DNA from: Bradyrhizobium erythrophlei
Lineage (GTDB): Bacteria; Pseudomonadota; Alphaproteobacteria; Rhizobiales; Xanthobacteraceae
Assembly: GCF_900129425.1 (NCBI RefSeq)
Contig: NZ_LT670817.1
Coordinates: 62,001 to 126,000 of the forward strand
DNA: 64,000 nucleotides
Reading direction: 5' to 3'
Shown here: piece by piece, positions 1 through 8,070 of the stretch
Layout of the letters: each line of letters starts with the position of its first letter
How positions within the stretch are numbered: the first letter of the stretch is position 1
Notes under the pieces: model-generated
Database searches by the model: none
Told to the model about the DNA's origin: nothing
What the model saw: only the letters and a program-made list of their open reading frames with translations
Translations under genes and position numbers: made by a program

Positions 1-1
1 A

Positions 2-1111
2 CCCGGGGATGGAGACCTCGCCGGGTTCAGGGAACGGGTCCGCGATGCGGTCGCGGCCTATGGCGAGCGCTACCGGACTTATTTCACTGACAATAACGCG
101 CGCGTCGGCGGCATCAAGACCATGCTCGATCCGATGCCGCGCGTGGTGCTGGTGCCCGGTGTCGGCCTGTTCGGACTCGGCCGGAGCAAGAAGGACGCAA
201 AAGTCGCCGCCGATCTCGCCGAGGCTGCGATTGCGACTATCGGGGATGCCGAGGCGGTCGGCCGCTTCGAGCCATTGCCGGAGTCCGATCTGTTCGATGT
301 CGAATATTGGTCGCTGGAGCAGGCCAAGCTCGGCAACGCCAAAGAACTGCCGCTGGCCGGGCAAGTCGCCGTCATCACCGGCGCTGCGGGTTCAATCGGC
401 TTCGCGACGGCCAAAGCGTTCGCGGCGGCCGGCGCCGAAGTGGCGCTGCTGGATGTCGACGAGGCTGCCGTGAAAGCCAAAGCCAGGGCGATCGGCGGCG
501 CTGCGCAGGGCATTCGATGCGACGTCACCGACGCCGCATCGGTGCGGGACGCATTCGCGCAGGTGGCGGTAGCCTTCGGCGGGGTCGACATCGCAGTGTC
601 GAATGCCGGCGCCGCCTGGCAGGGGCGGATCGGCGAGGTCGACGAGGCGGTGCTGCGGCAAAGCTTCGAGCTGAATTTCTACGGTCACCAGCGGGTGGCG
701 CAAGCCGCGGTCAGGATCATGCAGGCGCAGGGCACGGGCGGCTGCCTGCTGTTCAACGTTTCCAAACAGGCCGTCAATCCCGGACCCGATTTCGGTCCCT
801 ATGGCCTGCCGAAGGCGGCCACGCTGTTTCTGGTGCGGCAATACGCGCTCGATCACGGCAGCGAAGGCATTCGCGCCAACGCCGTCAATGCCGACCGGAT
901 CCGCTCGGGTCTCCTGACCGAAGAGATGATCGCGTCGCGCTCGAAGCTTCGCGGCGTCAGCGAACGGGCCTACATGCAAGGCAACCTGCTCGGCCGCGAA
1001 GTGGCGGCGGAGGACGTGGCGCAGGCGTTTCTGGCGCAGGCACTCGCGCTCAAGACCACCGCTGACGTGACCACCGTCGATGGCGGCAACATCGCCGCGG
1101 CGCTGCGGTGA
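2..1111 (+). CDS. Bifunctional class II aldolase / short-chain dehydrogenase, C-terminal part (cut by window start)
   Basis: The reading frame is open from base 2, so the gene starts outside the window and only its 3' part is present. The first ~120 residues look like the end of the aldolase half, including a segment PRVVLVPGVGLFGLGRSK that joins it to the dehydrogenase. The rest is a Rossmann-fold short-chain dehydrogenase with the nucleotide-binding motif TGAAGSIG, an NAG strand (SNAGAAW), and a YGLPK segment at the place of the usual YxxxK active site. Fusions of this kind act on rhamnulose-1-phosphate/lactaldehyde or related sugar acids; the substrate cannot be read from this part. The stop codon overlaps the start of the next gene (GTGATGA), so the two are probably translationally coupled. 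Confidence 0.85.
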   Translation, partial: PGDGDLAGFRERVRDAVAAYGERYRTYFTDNNARVGGIKTMLDPMPRVVLVPGVGLFGLGRSKKDAKVAADLAEAAIATIGDAEAVGRFEPLPESDLFDVEYWSLEQAKLGNAKELPLAGQVAVITGAAGSIGFATAKAFAAAGAEVALLDVDEAAVKAKARAIGGAAQGIRCDVTDAASVRDAFAQVAVAFGGVDIAVSNAGAAWQGRIGEVDEAVLRQSFELNFYGHQRVAQAAVRIMQAQGTGGCLLFNVSKQAVNPGPDFGPYGLPKAATLFLVRQYALDHGSEGIRANAVNADRIRSGLLTEEMIASRSKLRGVSERAYMQGNLLGREVAAEDVAQAFLAQALALKTTADVTTVDGGNIAAALR

Positions 1112-3336
1112 TGAATCGCATGGATTCAACGCTGATCACCTCGCGCCCCGCGATCCCTGGCATTGCGCCGGCGCGCAGCGACATTGTCGGCGGCTTGGTT
1201 TCGTCCGCCGTCGCCATTCCGCTCGCGATGGCGTTCGGTATGTTTGCCTTCGTGACGCTGGGCGACGAATATTTCGCTTATGGCGCCATGGCGGGGCTGA
1301 TCTCGGCGGTGACAGCGGGTTTTGTTTGTGTGCTGCTCGGCGACCGTTCGACGCGGGTCTACGCGCCGCGCATCACCACCACATTCTTCCTCGGCCTGCT
1401 GCTGTTTTCCCTGCTGCATCGCGACGGCGCGGATACTGCAGCCAGCGTCCCTGCCACGCTGCTGGTGTTCTTCGCTATTATTCTTCTGGGCGGCTTGCTG
1501 CAGGCGCTGTTCGGGCTGATGCGGCTGGGCACGCTGATCAAGTTCGCGCCGCATCCGGTGATGGCCGGTTTCCAGAACATGGCCGCGGTGCTGCTGTTTC
1601 TGGTCCAGCTCGGCAACGTGCTGGGCTACGAGCATAACATTCGTTTCACCCGCGTGTTCGGCGCGATCGGGCAGGCGCGGCCGTTGAGCGTGCTGGTCGC
1701 CCTACTCACCTTCGCGGCGATGTGGAACGCGCGCCGGATCACGACCAGGGTGCCGCCGGTGCTGGTCGGCCTCGGCTGCGGCATTGCTGCTTACTATGCC
1801 ATCGTGCTTTCCGGCTTCGGCGGCATGCTGGGGCCGATCATCGGCCCGCCGACGGCGAGTGCGGCGATGCGCACCGTGCTGGTCGATTTTTCCGGGTTGC
1901 CGATGGCCGCGCCGCTGGAAAGTTCGGCGTCATTGATCCTCTCGAGCGCGTTCGCGCTCGCCATCATCGCGTCTATCGATGCGCTGCTGTGCGCCAAGCT
2001 GAGCGCGCTGCCGGGCGAGCTTCGCGCCGGCGATGATCGCCTGCTGATCCGTCTCGGCCTCGCCAACGCGGTTTCGGCGAGCTTCGGCGGCATCACCAGC
2101 GGCATCAACATTGGACCCAGCGTGACCAACCGCGCCTTCGGCGGGCGGAGCTGGCTTTCGGTTGTTGTCAATGCCGTGGCGGTGCTGGCGGCCGCGACGC
2201 TGTTGTTTCCGGCTCTCGCCTATATGCCGCGCTCGGTTTTGTCGGCGGTGGTCATGGTGATCGCCATCCAGCACATCGATCCCTGGACCCGGCAGTTTGC
2301 CGCGCGCCTGGTCAAGCCCGGCACGCCGCAGCGCGGCGCCATCGCGCTCGATCTCGGCGTTTCCCTGTTCGTTTCGCTGCTGTCGATCGCGATCAACGTC
2401 GTGCTCGCGGTGTTCATCGGGATCGTGCTCGCGGTACTCTTGTTCGTGGTCCGCATGAGCCGCTCCAATATCCGCAGGCTTTATCGCTGCGACGCCGTGC
2501 GTTCGCGGCGCTACCGCGATCCGGCCGAGATGGAAGCGCTGCACGGGGCGGGCGCGTCCGTACTGGTGATCGAGTTGCAGGGCGCGCTGTTCTTCGGCAC
2601 CGCCGATCGGCTGGCGCAGATCGTCGACAGCGAGACCGCCGGGGGGACGACCGCCGTACTGCTCGAACTGCGGCGCATTACCGAAATCGATTCGACCGGC
2701 GCCCGCATTCTCAGCGATATCGACGCAGCGCTGGCTGCGCGTGGCATCAAGCTCGCGCTGGTCCTGTCGGGCCGCACCGAGACCGCCGCACGCCTTGCCG
2801 ATATCTTCCGGCACGACCGTTTTTTTCCCGACATCGACCGGGCGATCGAATGGGCCGAGGACGACCTCTTGCGGAAGGCCGCAACCGGGCCGTCTCTGGA
2901 ATTGGCGCTCGATCGGCTGCCGCTGCTGCGCGAGTTCGAGCCCGATCAGATCGAACGGCTGCGGGCCTGGCTGGAGCCGGTGGCCTGGCCGGCCGGACAC
3001 GTCGTCTTCCGGCGTGGCGATCCCGGCTCGTCGCTCTATTTCGTCACCCGGGGCCGCGCCAGCGTCCATCTCCTGCACGACGACGGCGACATCAGGCTGG
3101 TGACCTTTGCCCCCGGCGCGGTGTTCGGCGAACTGGCGATTCTCGACCGCGGTCCGCGCTCGGCCACCATTACGGCCGACGAAGACCTCGCCGGTTTTGG
3201 CCTCAGCGAGGGGTCGTTTGCCGGGCTCTGTCAAAAGCAGCCGGATATCGCGATCAAGCTGCTCGCGGCGCTCGGGCGTGAGTTGAGCGTGCGGATCAGG
3301 TACGCCAACATGACCATCCAGCAGCTGGAGAGCTAA
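1111..3336 (+). CDS. SulP-family anion transporter fused to STAS and cyclic-nucleotide-binding domains
   Basis: About 741 residues. Residues ~20-440 form a hydrophobic multi-span SulP core (sulfate, bicarbonate or other anion transport across the inner membrane), with the family-like segment GGITSGINIGPSVTNRAFGG. Residues ~470-580 are a STAS domain with the phosphorylatable-type loop EIDSTGARIL. Residues ~605-735 are a cyclic-nucleotide-binding fold with GDPGSSLYFVTRG and the cradle-like FGELAILDRGPRSATITA. The double regulatory tail suggests that transport is gated by a cyclic nucleotide as well as through STAS. The start is ATG at 1111; GTG at 1108 is an alternative. It overlaps the upstream aldolase/dehydrogenase stop. 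The substrate is unknown. Confidence 0.9.
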   Translation: MNRMDSTLITSRPAIPGIAPARSDIVGGLVSSAVAIPLAMAFGMFAFVTLGDEYFAYGAMAGLISAVTAGFVCVLLGDRSTRVYAPRITTTFFLGLLLFSLLHRDGADTAASVPATLLVFFAIILLGGLLQALFGLMRLGTLIKFAPHPVMAGFQNMAAVLLFLVQLGNVLGYEHNIRFTRVFGAIGQARPLSVLVALLTFAAMWNARRITTRVPPVLVGLGCGIAAYYAIVLSGFGGMLGPIIGPPTASAAMRTVLVDFSGLPMAAPLESSASLILSSAFALAIIASIDALLCAKLSALPGELRAGDDRLLIRLGLANAVSASFGGITSGINIGPSVTNRAFGGRSWLSVVVNAVAVLAAATLLFPALAYMPRSVLSAVVMVIAIQHIDPWTRQFAARLVKPGTPQRGAIALDLGVSLFVSLLSIAINVVLAVFIGIVLAVLLFVVRMSRSNIRRLYRCDAVRSRRYRDPAEMEALHGAGASVLVIELQGALFFGTADRLAQIVDSETAGGTTAVLLELRRITEIDSTGARILSDIDAALAARGIKLALVLSGRTETAARLADIFRHDRFFPDIDRAIEWAEDDLLRKAATGPSLELALDRLPLLREFEPDQIERLRAWLEPVAWPAGHVVFRRGDPGSSLYFVTRGRASVHLLHDDGDIRLVTFAPGAVFGELAILDRGPRSATITADEDLAGFGLSEGSFAGLCQKQPDIAIKLLAALGRELSVRIRYANMTIQQLES

Positions 3337-3369
3337 AGCGTGATGGTTTTAATTTGAATCGGTGTGCCC

Positions 3370-3495
3370 TTCACCTCTCCCCAGCGGGGAGAGGTCGATT
3401 TGCGCAGCAAATCGGGTGAGGGGGTGCTGCACCAACGATAGACCGTAACCCCTCACCCGGCGCTACGCGCCGACCTCTCCCTATGGGAGAGGTCT
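3370..3495. repeat. Intergenic palindromic repeat, copy A
   Basis: Four adjacent hairpins are visible: CCTCTCCCC-AGC-GGGGAGAGG (3374-3394), GATTTGC-GCA-GCAAATC, CGGCGC-TAC-GCGCCG and ACCTCTCCC-TAT-GGGAGAGGT. The order of GAGAGG/CCTCTC and CCCCTCACCCGG blocks is the same as at 33926-34034, so this is a dispersed family. It lies between convergent genes, where it may also end transcription, although there is no T-tract. This style of element is common between genes in Bradyrhizobium and relatives. Confidence 0.8.
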
Positions 3496-3542
3496 CCGCT
3501 GCGTCCCAGCTAATCTAACCTCATCTCATCACGCTTTATAGG

Positions 3543-4028
3543 TCAGCCCTTCCCTTGTCCGAAACCTGACCCGGACTGCAGCGCGAAAGCGCCGCTGCCG
3601 GCAAGCACGAGTGCCGTCTGGGCAAGCAGCCAGAACAGCGGGTATTCCCAACCTCCGCCGGCGTTGGAATAGAGCCAGCCGACCGGCCATTTGACCCAGA
3701 CCACCACCGCCAGGAATATCAGCAGGAACGCCGACCATTGGCGGGTGTACCAGCCGAGCAGGATGGCGCAGCCGCCGATCAGTTCCACGCTGAACGTCGG
3801 CCACGCCAGCAGGGGCGTGATGCCGTTCTTCGCCAGCAGCGCCTCATGCGTGTACATGCCGCGCCAGGTCTTGAGCAGCGCGTGTACGATCCAGTCGATC
3901 CCGACCGCGACACGCAAAAGAAAGATGCCGTATCGGGCATGGACAGGGTCCACTGTGGCGTTGTTGAAGACCGCGGTGAAAATGCCGGGCGCGCTTGCGC
4001 TGCCGCCTCTGGCCTGGTCGATACTCAT
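3543..4028 (-). CDS. DoxX-family membrane protein
   Basis: A protein of 161 residues with about four hydrophobic spans (for example LRVAVGIDWIVHALL, IGGCAILLGWYT, FLLIFLAVVVWVKW), typical in length and pattern of DoxX-like proteins of the inner membrane. The family has been linked to thiosulfate oxidation (DoxD/DoxX) and to redox stress, but this member has no diagnostic motif for either. The start at 4028 is chosen because GGGGGAAC lies just upstream; an ATG at 4055 would add nine residues with no good ribosome site. It stands alone, convergent with the SulP gene and divergent from the Vgb-like gene. Confidence 0.8.
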   Translation of the reverse strand: MSIDQARGGSASAPGIFTAVFNNATVDPVHARYGIFLLRVAVGIDWIVHALLKTWRGMYTHEALLAKNGITPLLAWPTFSVELIGGCAILLGWYTRQWSAFLLIFLAVVVWVKWPVGWLYSNAGGGWEYPLFWLLAQTALVLAGSGAFALQSGSGFGQGKG

Positions 4029-4207
4029 GTGTTCCCCCTTTTTAGTCAGCCCCATGATCGCGCCGCTCCGAACTGGGATCGTACCATAGACGGCGCAGGT
4101 CGGCTCCGCGCCGCAACCCCTAGTCTCCGGTAAATCTGCCCTCTACACTCCCTTCCGGTCCAGGGCGTTCGAAAACAACAACAAGCAAAAATATCAGGGA
4201 GATGGTC

Positions 4208-5875
4208 ATGCCGCGCCGTTCGATGGTTACGAGCGTCAGTTTTCTTGTGTTCGCAGCACTGTTGGCGGGCACAGGCCATTTGGAGGCGCAGACCGGCTCA
4301 GCGCTATCAGGCAAAGTCACCGCCGGACAGGATACGCTGGAAGGGGTTCTGGTCAGCGCCAAAAAGGACGGATCGAACATCACCGTCACGGTGGTGAGCG
4401 ACAAGGACGGCCGCTACAGTTTTCCGGCGGCGAGGCTTGAGCCGGGCCAGTATTCGCTGCGCATCCGCGCGGCCGGCTACGATCTCGCCAATTCCGATCC
4501 GGTTTCGGTCGCCGCGGACAAGACCGCGACCGCCGATCTCACCTTGCGCAAGACAGAAGACCTGGCCGCGCAACTTTCCAATGCCGAATGGCTCGCCAGC
4601 ATGCCGGGCACCGATGCGCAGAAAGGCCAGCTGCTCAATTGCGTCGGCTGCCACAAGCTCGAGCGCCCGCTGCGCTCCAGCTACAGCGCCGACGACTTCA
4701 TGACGATTATTTTGCCGCGCATGCAGGGCTATGTGAACCAGAGCATTCCCGCGCATCCGCAATTGCGCCGTGCCGAGCGGCTGATGGAGGAACGCGGAGA
4801 CCAGCGCGTGCAGGTCTACCGCGGCACGGCCGAATTCCTCGCCAGCATCAATCTCAGCTCGCATCCGCAATGGAATTTCGAGCTCAAGACTCTGCCGCGC
4901 CCGACCGGGGCGGCCACCCGCGTCATCTATACCGAATACGATCTGCCGCGCGAGACCATCTCGCCGCATGACGTGATCGTCGATGCCAGCGGCATGGTCT
5001 GGTATTCCAGCTTCGGCGAACAGAACCTCGGGAGGCTCGACCCGAAGACCGGCAAGGTCACGGAATTTCCGATCGAGGAACACAAGCCGGGCTTCCCGAC
5101 CGGCTCGCTCGGCCTGCGCAGCGATCGCGACGGCAATCTATGGCTCGGCAACATGTATCAGGCCACGATCGTCAAATTCGACCGCAAGACCGAGACGTTC
5201 AAGTTCTGGCCGCTGCAGGGTGAAGGCAATATCGACGCCGCGCAGATCAACATGGTCAGCCCGCAAAGCTCCGGTGTCGACGGCAAGGTCTGGACCCAGA
5301 ACAACGGCTTTGCCGGCGTGCACCGGCTCGACATCGCGACCGGCGCCATCGAAACCTGGGAGCCCTTCAGGAAGGTGCCGGGTCCGCATAATATTTACGA
5401 CGTGATTCCGGACTCCAAAAACAACGCCTTTTTCACCGACTTCCGCCAGCGCCATATCGGCCGGATCGACGCCAGGAGCGGTGAGATCAAGCTGTTCGCG
5501 ACCCCGACGCCGGATTCCGCGCCGCGCCGCGGCACCATGGATGCGCAGGACCGGCTGTGGTTCGGCGAATATCGCGGCGACCGTATCGGCATGTTCGACA
5601 CCCGGACCGAGCAGTTCAAGGAGTGGCCGGTGTCGCCGAAATGGTCGGCGCCCTACGACGTCATCACCGACAGGAACGGCGAGGCCTGGACCGGATCGAT
5701 GCTGAGCGACCAGGTCACCCGGCTCAACCCCGCGACCGGCGAATCCATCAACTATCTGCTGCCGCGCAACACCAATATCAGGCGGGTGTTCGTCGACAAT
5801 TCAACGACGCCGGTCACCTTCTGGGCCGGCAGCAACCATGGCGCCTCGATCGTCAAGGTCGAGCCGCTGGAGTAG
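4208..5875 (+). CDS. Secreted carboxypeptidase-regulatory / haem c / Vgb-like beta-propeller protein
   Basis: About 555 residues. An N-terminal signal peptide ends near LEAQT. Residues ~30-110 form a carboxypeptidase-regulatory-like beta-sandwich (GKVTAGQDTLEGVLVSAKK, DKDGRYSF). A covalent haem c motif, CVGCH, sits at 145-149 in a region that otherwise looks like a small cytochrome c. Residues ~240-550 are a streptogramin-lyase (Vgb)-like propeller with repeated blades such as DGNLWLGN, GKVWTQNN, DRLWFGEY and GEAWTGSM. The protein is probably periplasmic. The propeller family also occurs as non-enzymatic scaffolds, so lyase activity is not implied. The ATG at 4208 has AGGGAG at a normal distance; the in-frame ATG at 4202 would lie too close to that site. 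Confidence 0.85.
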   Translation: MPRRSMVTSVSFLVFAALLAGTGHLEAQTGSALSGKVTAGQDTLEGVLVSAKKDGSNITVTVVSDKDGRYSFPAARLEPGQYSLRIRAAGYDLANSDPVSVAADKTATADLTLRKTEDLAAQLSNAEWLASMPGTDAQKGQLLNCVGCHKLERPLRSSYSADDFMTIILPRMQGYVNQSIPAHPQLRRAERLMEERGDQRVQVYRGTAEFLASINLSSHPQWNFELKTLPRPTGAATRVIYTEYDLPRETISPHDVIVDASGMVWYSSFGEQNLGRLDPKTGKVTEFPIEEHKPGFPTGSLGLRSDRDGNLWLGNMYQATIVKFDRKTETFKFWPLQGEGNIDAAQINMVSPQSSGVDGKVWTQNNGFAGVHRLDIATGAIETWEPFRKVPGPHNIYDVIPDSKNNAFFTDFRQRHIGRIDARSGEIKLFATPTPDSAPRRGTMDAQDRLWFGEYRGDRIGMFDTRTEQFKEWPVSPKWSAPYDVITDRNGEAWTGSMLSDQVTRLNPATGESINYLLPRNTNIRRVFVDNSTTPVTFWAGSNHGASIVKVEPLE

Positions 5876-5897
5876 CGCCGGTCCGGGATCCCGAAGG

Positions 5898-6131
5898 ATT
5901 TCTGAATCTCAGAAATTATTCTTGACGCCCGACCCAAATCAATCGAGGACTCCGTCGTTCCGGGAGACTCCGTCATTCCGGGATGGTGCGTTAGCACCAG
6001 ACCCGGAATCTCGAGATTCCGGGTTCGATGCTGCGCATCGCCCCGGAATGACGGCTCCAGGGAACGAAAAAGCCGGGCCCCGACCTATTTCTGATTTTCA
6101 GAAACTATTATTGACGCCCGACCCAAATCAC
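5898..6131. repeat. Composite repeat: two 44-bp direct copies flanking a large palindrome
   Basis: Bases 5898-5941 and 6087-6130 match at 40 of 44 positions. Both contain a TTTCTGA-N3-TCAGAAA dyad, and two of the four differences fall in its 3-base loop (ATC versus TTT). Between them, GTCATTCCGGG near 5971 pairs with CCCCGGAATGAC near 6043. Nested inside are a perfect 22-base palindrome (6002-6023) and GGTGC-GTTA-GCACC. The layout resembles a palindromic intergenic element inserted between, or carried with, short direct repeats. There is no coding sequence. Confidence 0.75.
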
Positions 6132-6157
6132 TTCTATATCCCCGGCCATCCTGTTCC

Positions 6158-6385
6158 ACTCAGAGGGGCGTTTCGCGAACGTCACGGACGCGGGGCGGGG
6201 TGCGGTGGACGCGGCGGCGCGCTTGACGGGCGTCGCCAACGCGGACGGCGAAGACGTGTGGTCCTGACACCCCGACGCTGGTGTCAAGTCGGTGGAGGCA
6301 ACTCCGCCGGCGACGGTGGCAAGAAAGCCGATCACCGGGGAGAGCACGGTATAAGCCGTAAACCATTGCGCGGGGAATGACGGCA
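6158..6385. repeat. Probable degenerate copy of a dispersed Bradyrhizobium-type intergenic repeat
   Basis: The stretch starts CACTCAGAGGGGCGTTTCGC and includes blocks such as GTGGTCCTGACACC and GCCGATCACCGGGGAGAGCA. I recognise these from a repeat found many times in Bradyrhizobium-type chromosomes. Open frames across it are short and have no family resemblance. Identification rests on memory of the pattern, not on a search. Confidence 0.5.
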
Positions 6386-6464
6386 GGGCTTTGGATTGCT
6401 TCGCGGAGCCTGTCATCAAGCTCGCCAAAGGCGAGACCGGTGGCGGGGATGACGACACCCGCGA

Positions 6465-7112
6465 CTATCGCAGCGACAATCCCGTCGCGGCTTCAAGCTC
6501 GGTGATGGCCTGCTGTGCATTGAGCACTTTGATCGTGGTCATGCCCATCTCGCGCGCCGGCTTCAGATTGACGCCGAGATCGTCGAGATAGACGCAATTC
6601 TTCGGATCGACGCCGAGCGCCTCGACCATCATCCGGTAGATGCGCGGGTCGGGCTTCCTCAGGCCGATCTTTGCGGATTCGATGACATGATCGAACAGCG
6701 CCATCACCTCGGCGACGTAGAGCGATCGGCCGCCCAGGCTTCCGATCGCGTTGGCGGGAAGATTGTTGGTGATGCAGCCAGTCTTGAACCGTGCCTTCAC
6801 CCGTCTGAGTGCCTCGACCATCTCCGGCCGCAGATCGCCCGACAGCAGCGGCAGGACGTCCCTGCCGCGAACCTCCGCGCCGAGCGCCCGCGATTCCGCC
6901 GCGAACAGTTGATCGAACGCTTCAATGTCCACTTCGGCGCGCTCGAATTTCGCCCAGGCATTTTCCCAATGATTGCTGGCATTGGTGCGCCGGATGATAT
7001 CGGCGGGCAGCCCGCGTTCGGCCTCAAAACGAGCGAATGCCTCGAACGGCGAGGTGGTGAGCACCCCGCCGAAATCCCAGATCACGGCCTCGATCATCCA
7101 ATCCCCGCTCAT
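6465..7112 (-). CDS. HAD-family hydrolase
   Basis: A protein of 215 residues. HAD motif I appears as VIWDFGGVL (nucleophile Asp in WDFGG), motif II as CITNNLPAN, motif III as the Lys in KIGLRKPDPRIY, and motif IV as VYLDDLGVNL. This is the subfamily I layout (epoxide-hydrolase N-terminal-like/haloacid dehalogenase-like phosphatases), acting on small phosphorylated metabolites in the cytoplasm; the substrate is unknown. ATG at 7112 is used; the second Met, six residues later, is also possible. It is transcribed away from the secreted protease gene, with about 70 bases between them. Confidence 0.85.
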   Translation of the reverse strand: MSGDWMIEAVIWDFGGVLTTSPFEAFARFEAERGLPADIIRRTNASNHWENAWAKFERAEVDIEAFDQLFAAESRALGAEVRGRDVLPLLSGDLRPEMVEALRRVKARFKTGCITNNLPANAIGSLGGRSLYVAEVMALFDHVIESAKIGLRKPDPRIYRMMVEALGVDPKNCVYLDDLGVNLKPAREMGMTTIKVLNAQQAITELEAATGLSLR

Positions 7113-7181
7113 GCGATCACGATCCGGAAACGGCTAACACGAGGTCTTGACCGGGACCAGCCCATCCCCGCCCGCTTGGCG

Positions 7182-7970
7182 ATGAGGTTGGCGCGGGTTA
7201 TTGCTGCGCTGATGAAAATCCTGGCTCCAATGATCGCAGGCCTCTGGCTCGTCTGCGCGCCCGCTTATGCGATCGTCGGCGGCGGGACGCCGTCGGCCGA
7301 GGGCGTCGGCCGCTCTGTCGTTACCATCGTCGGCTCGCGCGGCAATTTCTGCACCGGTACCTTGATTGCCCCAAAACTGGTGTTGACGGTGGCGCATTGC
7401 GTGCAGCCCGGCGCGGTCTACAAAATCGTCGAATACGGCGCCAACAAGCAGCCGCAGCTGCAGGACGTGAAGAACCTCGCCATCCATCCCGCGTTCAACA
7501 TGCAGGCGATGCTGGCGCATCGCGCCACCGCCGATGTGGCCTTGCTGCAGCTCGAAGCGCCCCTTCCGGGGAAGAACGCCTCGGTGCTCGCCGTGCCGCA
7601 GGTTCCGATTGTGGTGGGCAGCCGGTTCACGATCGCGGGCGTCGGCGTGACGATCCGCGGCGACGGCTCCAGCGCCGGCACCGTTCGCGTCGCCGGTCTT
7701 GTTGCGACCGGCCGCCCGGGGACCTTGCAGATCCGGCTGGTCGATCCGGCGGGCCAAGGCATTCGGGACGGGCTCGGCGCGTGTACCGGGGATTCCGGCG
7801 GTCCCGTGTTCGAGGACCAGCAGGACGCCCCCGCCATCATTGGCGTCATCAGCTGGTCGACCGGCCCGAACGGCAGCGCGGGCTGCGGCGGTATGACCGG
7901 CGTTACGCCGCTCACGCTTTACCACGACTGGATTGTGCAGACCGCCAGGCAGTGGGGTTTTGCGCTATGA
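7182..7970 (+). CDS. Secreted trypsin-like (S1) serine protease
   Basis: About 262 residues. A signal peptide ends at ...VCAPAYA, directly before IVGGG, which resembles the N-terminus of mature trypsin-like enzymes. The catalytic triad is visible: His in TVAHC, Asp in ATADVALLQ and Ser in CTGDSGGPVF. Cysteines near His and Ser are placed for the usual disulfides. The enzyme is expected outside the inner membrane. Start choice is uncertain: ATG 7182 gives a longer n-region (MRLARVIAALMK), ATG 7212 gives a shorter signal, and neither has a strong ribosome site. Confidence 0.85.
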   Translation: MRLARVIAALMKILAPMIAGLWLVCAPAYAIVGGGTPSAEGVGRSVVTIVGSRGNFCTGTLIAPKLVLTVAHCVQPGAVYKIVEYGANKQPQLQDVKNLAIHPAFNMQAMLAHRATADVALLQLEAPLPGKNASVLAVPQVPIVVGSRFTIAGVGVTIRGDGSSAGTVRVAGLVATGRPGTLQIRLVDPAGQGIRDGLGACTGDSGGPVFEDQQDAPAIIGVISWSTGPNGSAGCGGMTGVTPLTLYHDWIVQTARQWGFAL

Positions 7971-8070
7971 GGCCGGCGAGGGTGATCCATCGCGCTCGTG
8001 TCCGTTCGCAAGTTGGCCTTTACAGACGTCCACGCAACAGGTCGCCAATTCGAGCTGAGAAAGCCAACCC

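Noticed and set aside
1930..3234. Long minus-strand frame opposite the SulP gene
   Set aside because: Shadow frame of a GC-rich gene; no start signal and no recognisable domain.
3481..3495. Intrinsic terminator at the end of the first palindromic repeat
   Set aside because: The stem ACCTCTCCC/GGGAGAGGT is strong, but no T-run follows on either strand; kept as a repeat only.
5838..6380. 180-codon plus-strand frame over the repeats
   Set aside because: It runs through palindromic and dispersed repeats and starts inside the Vgb-like gene, so it is a chance frame.
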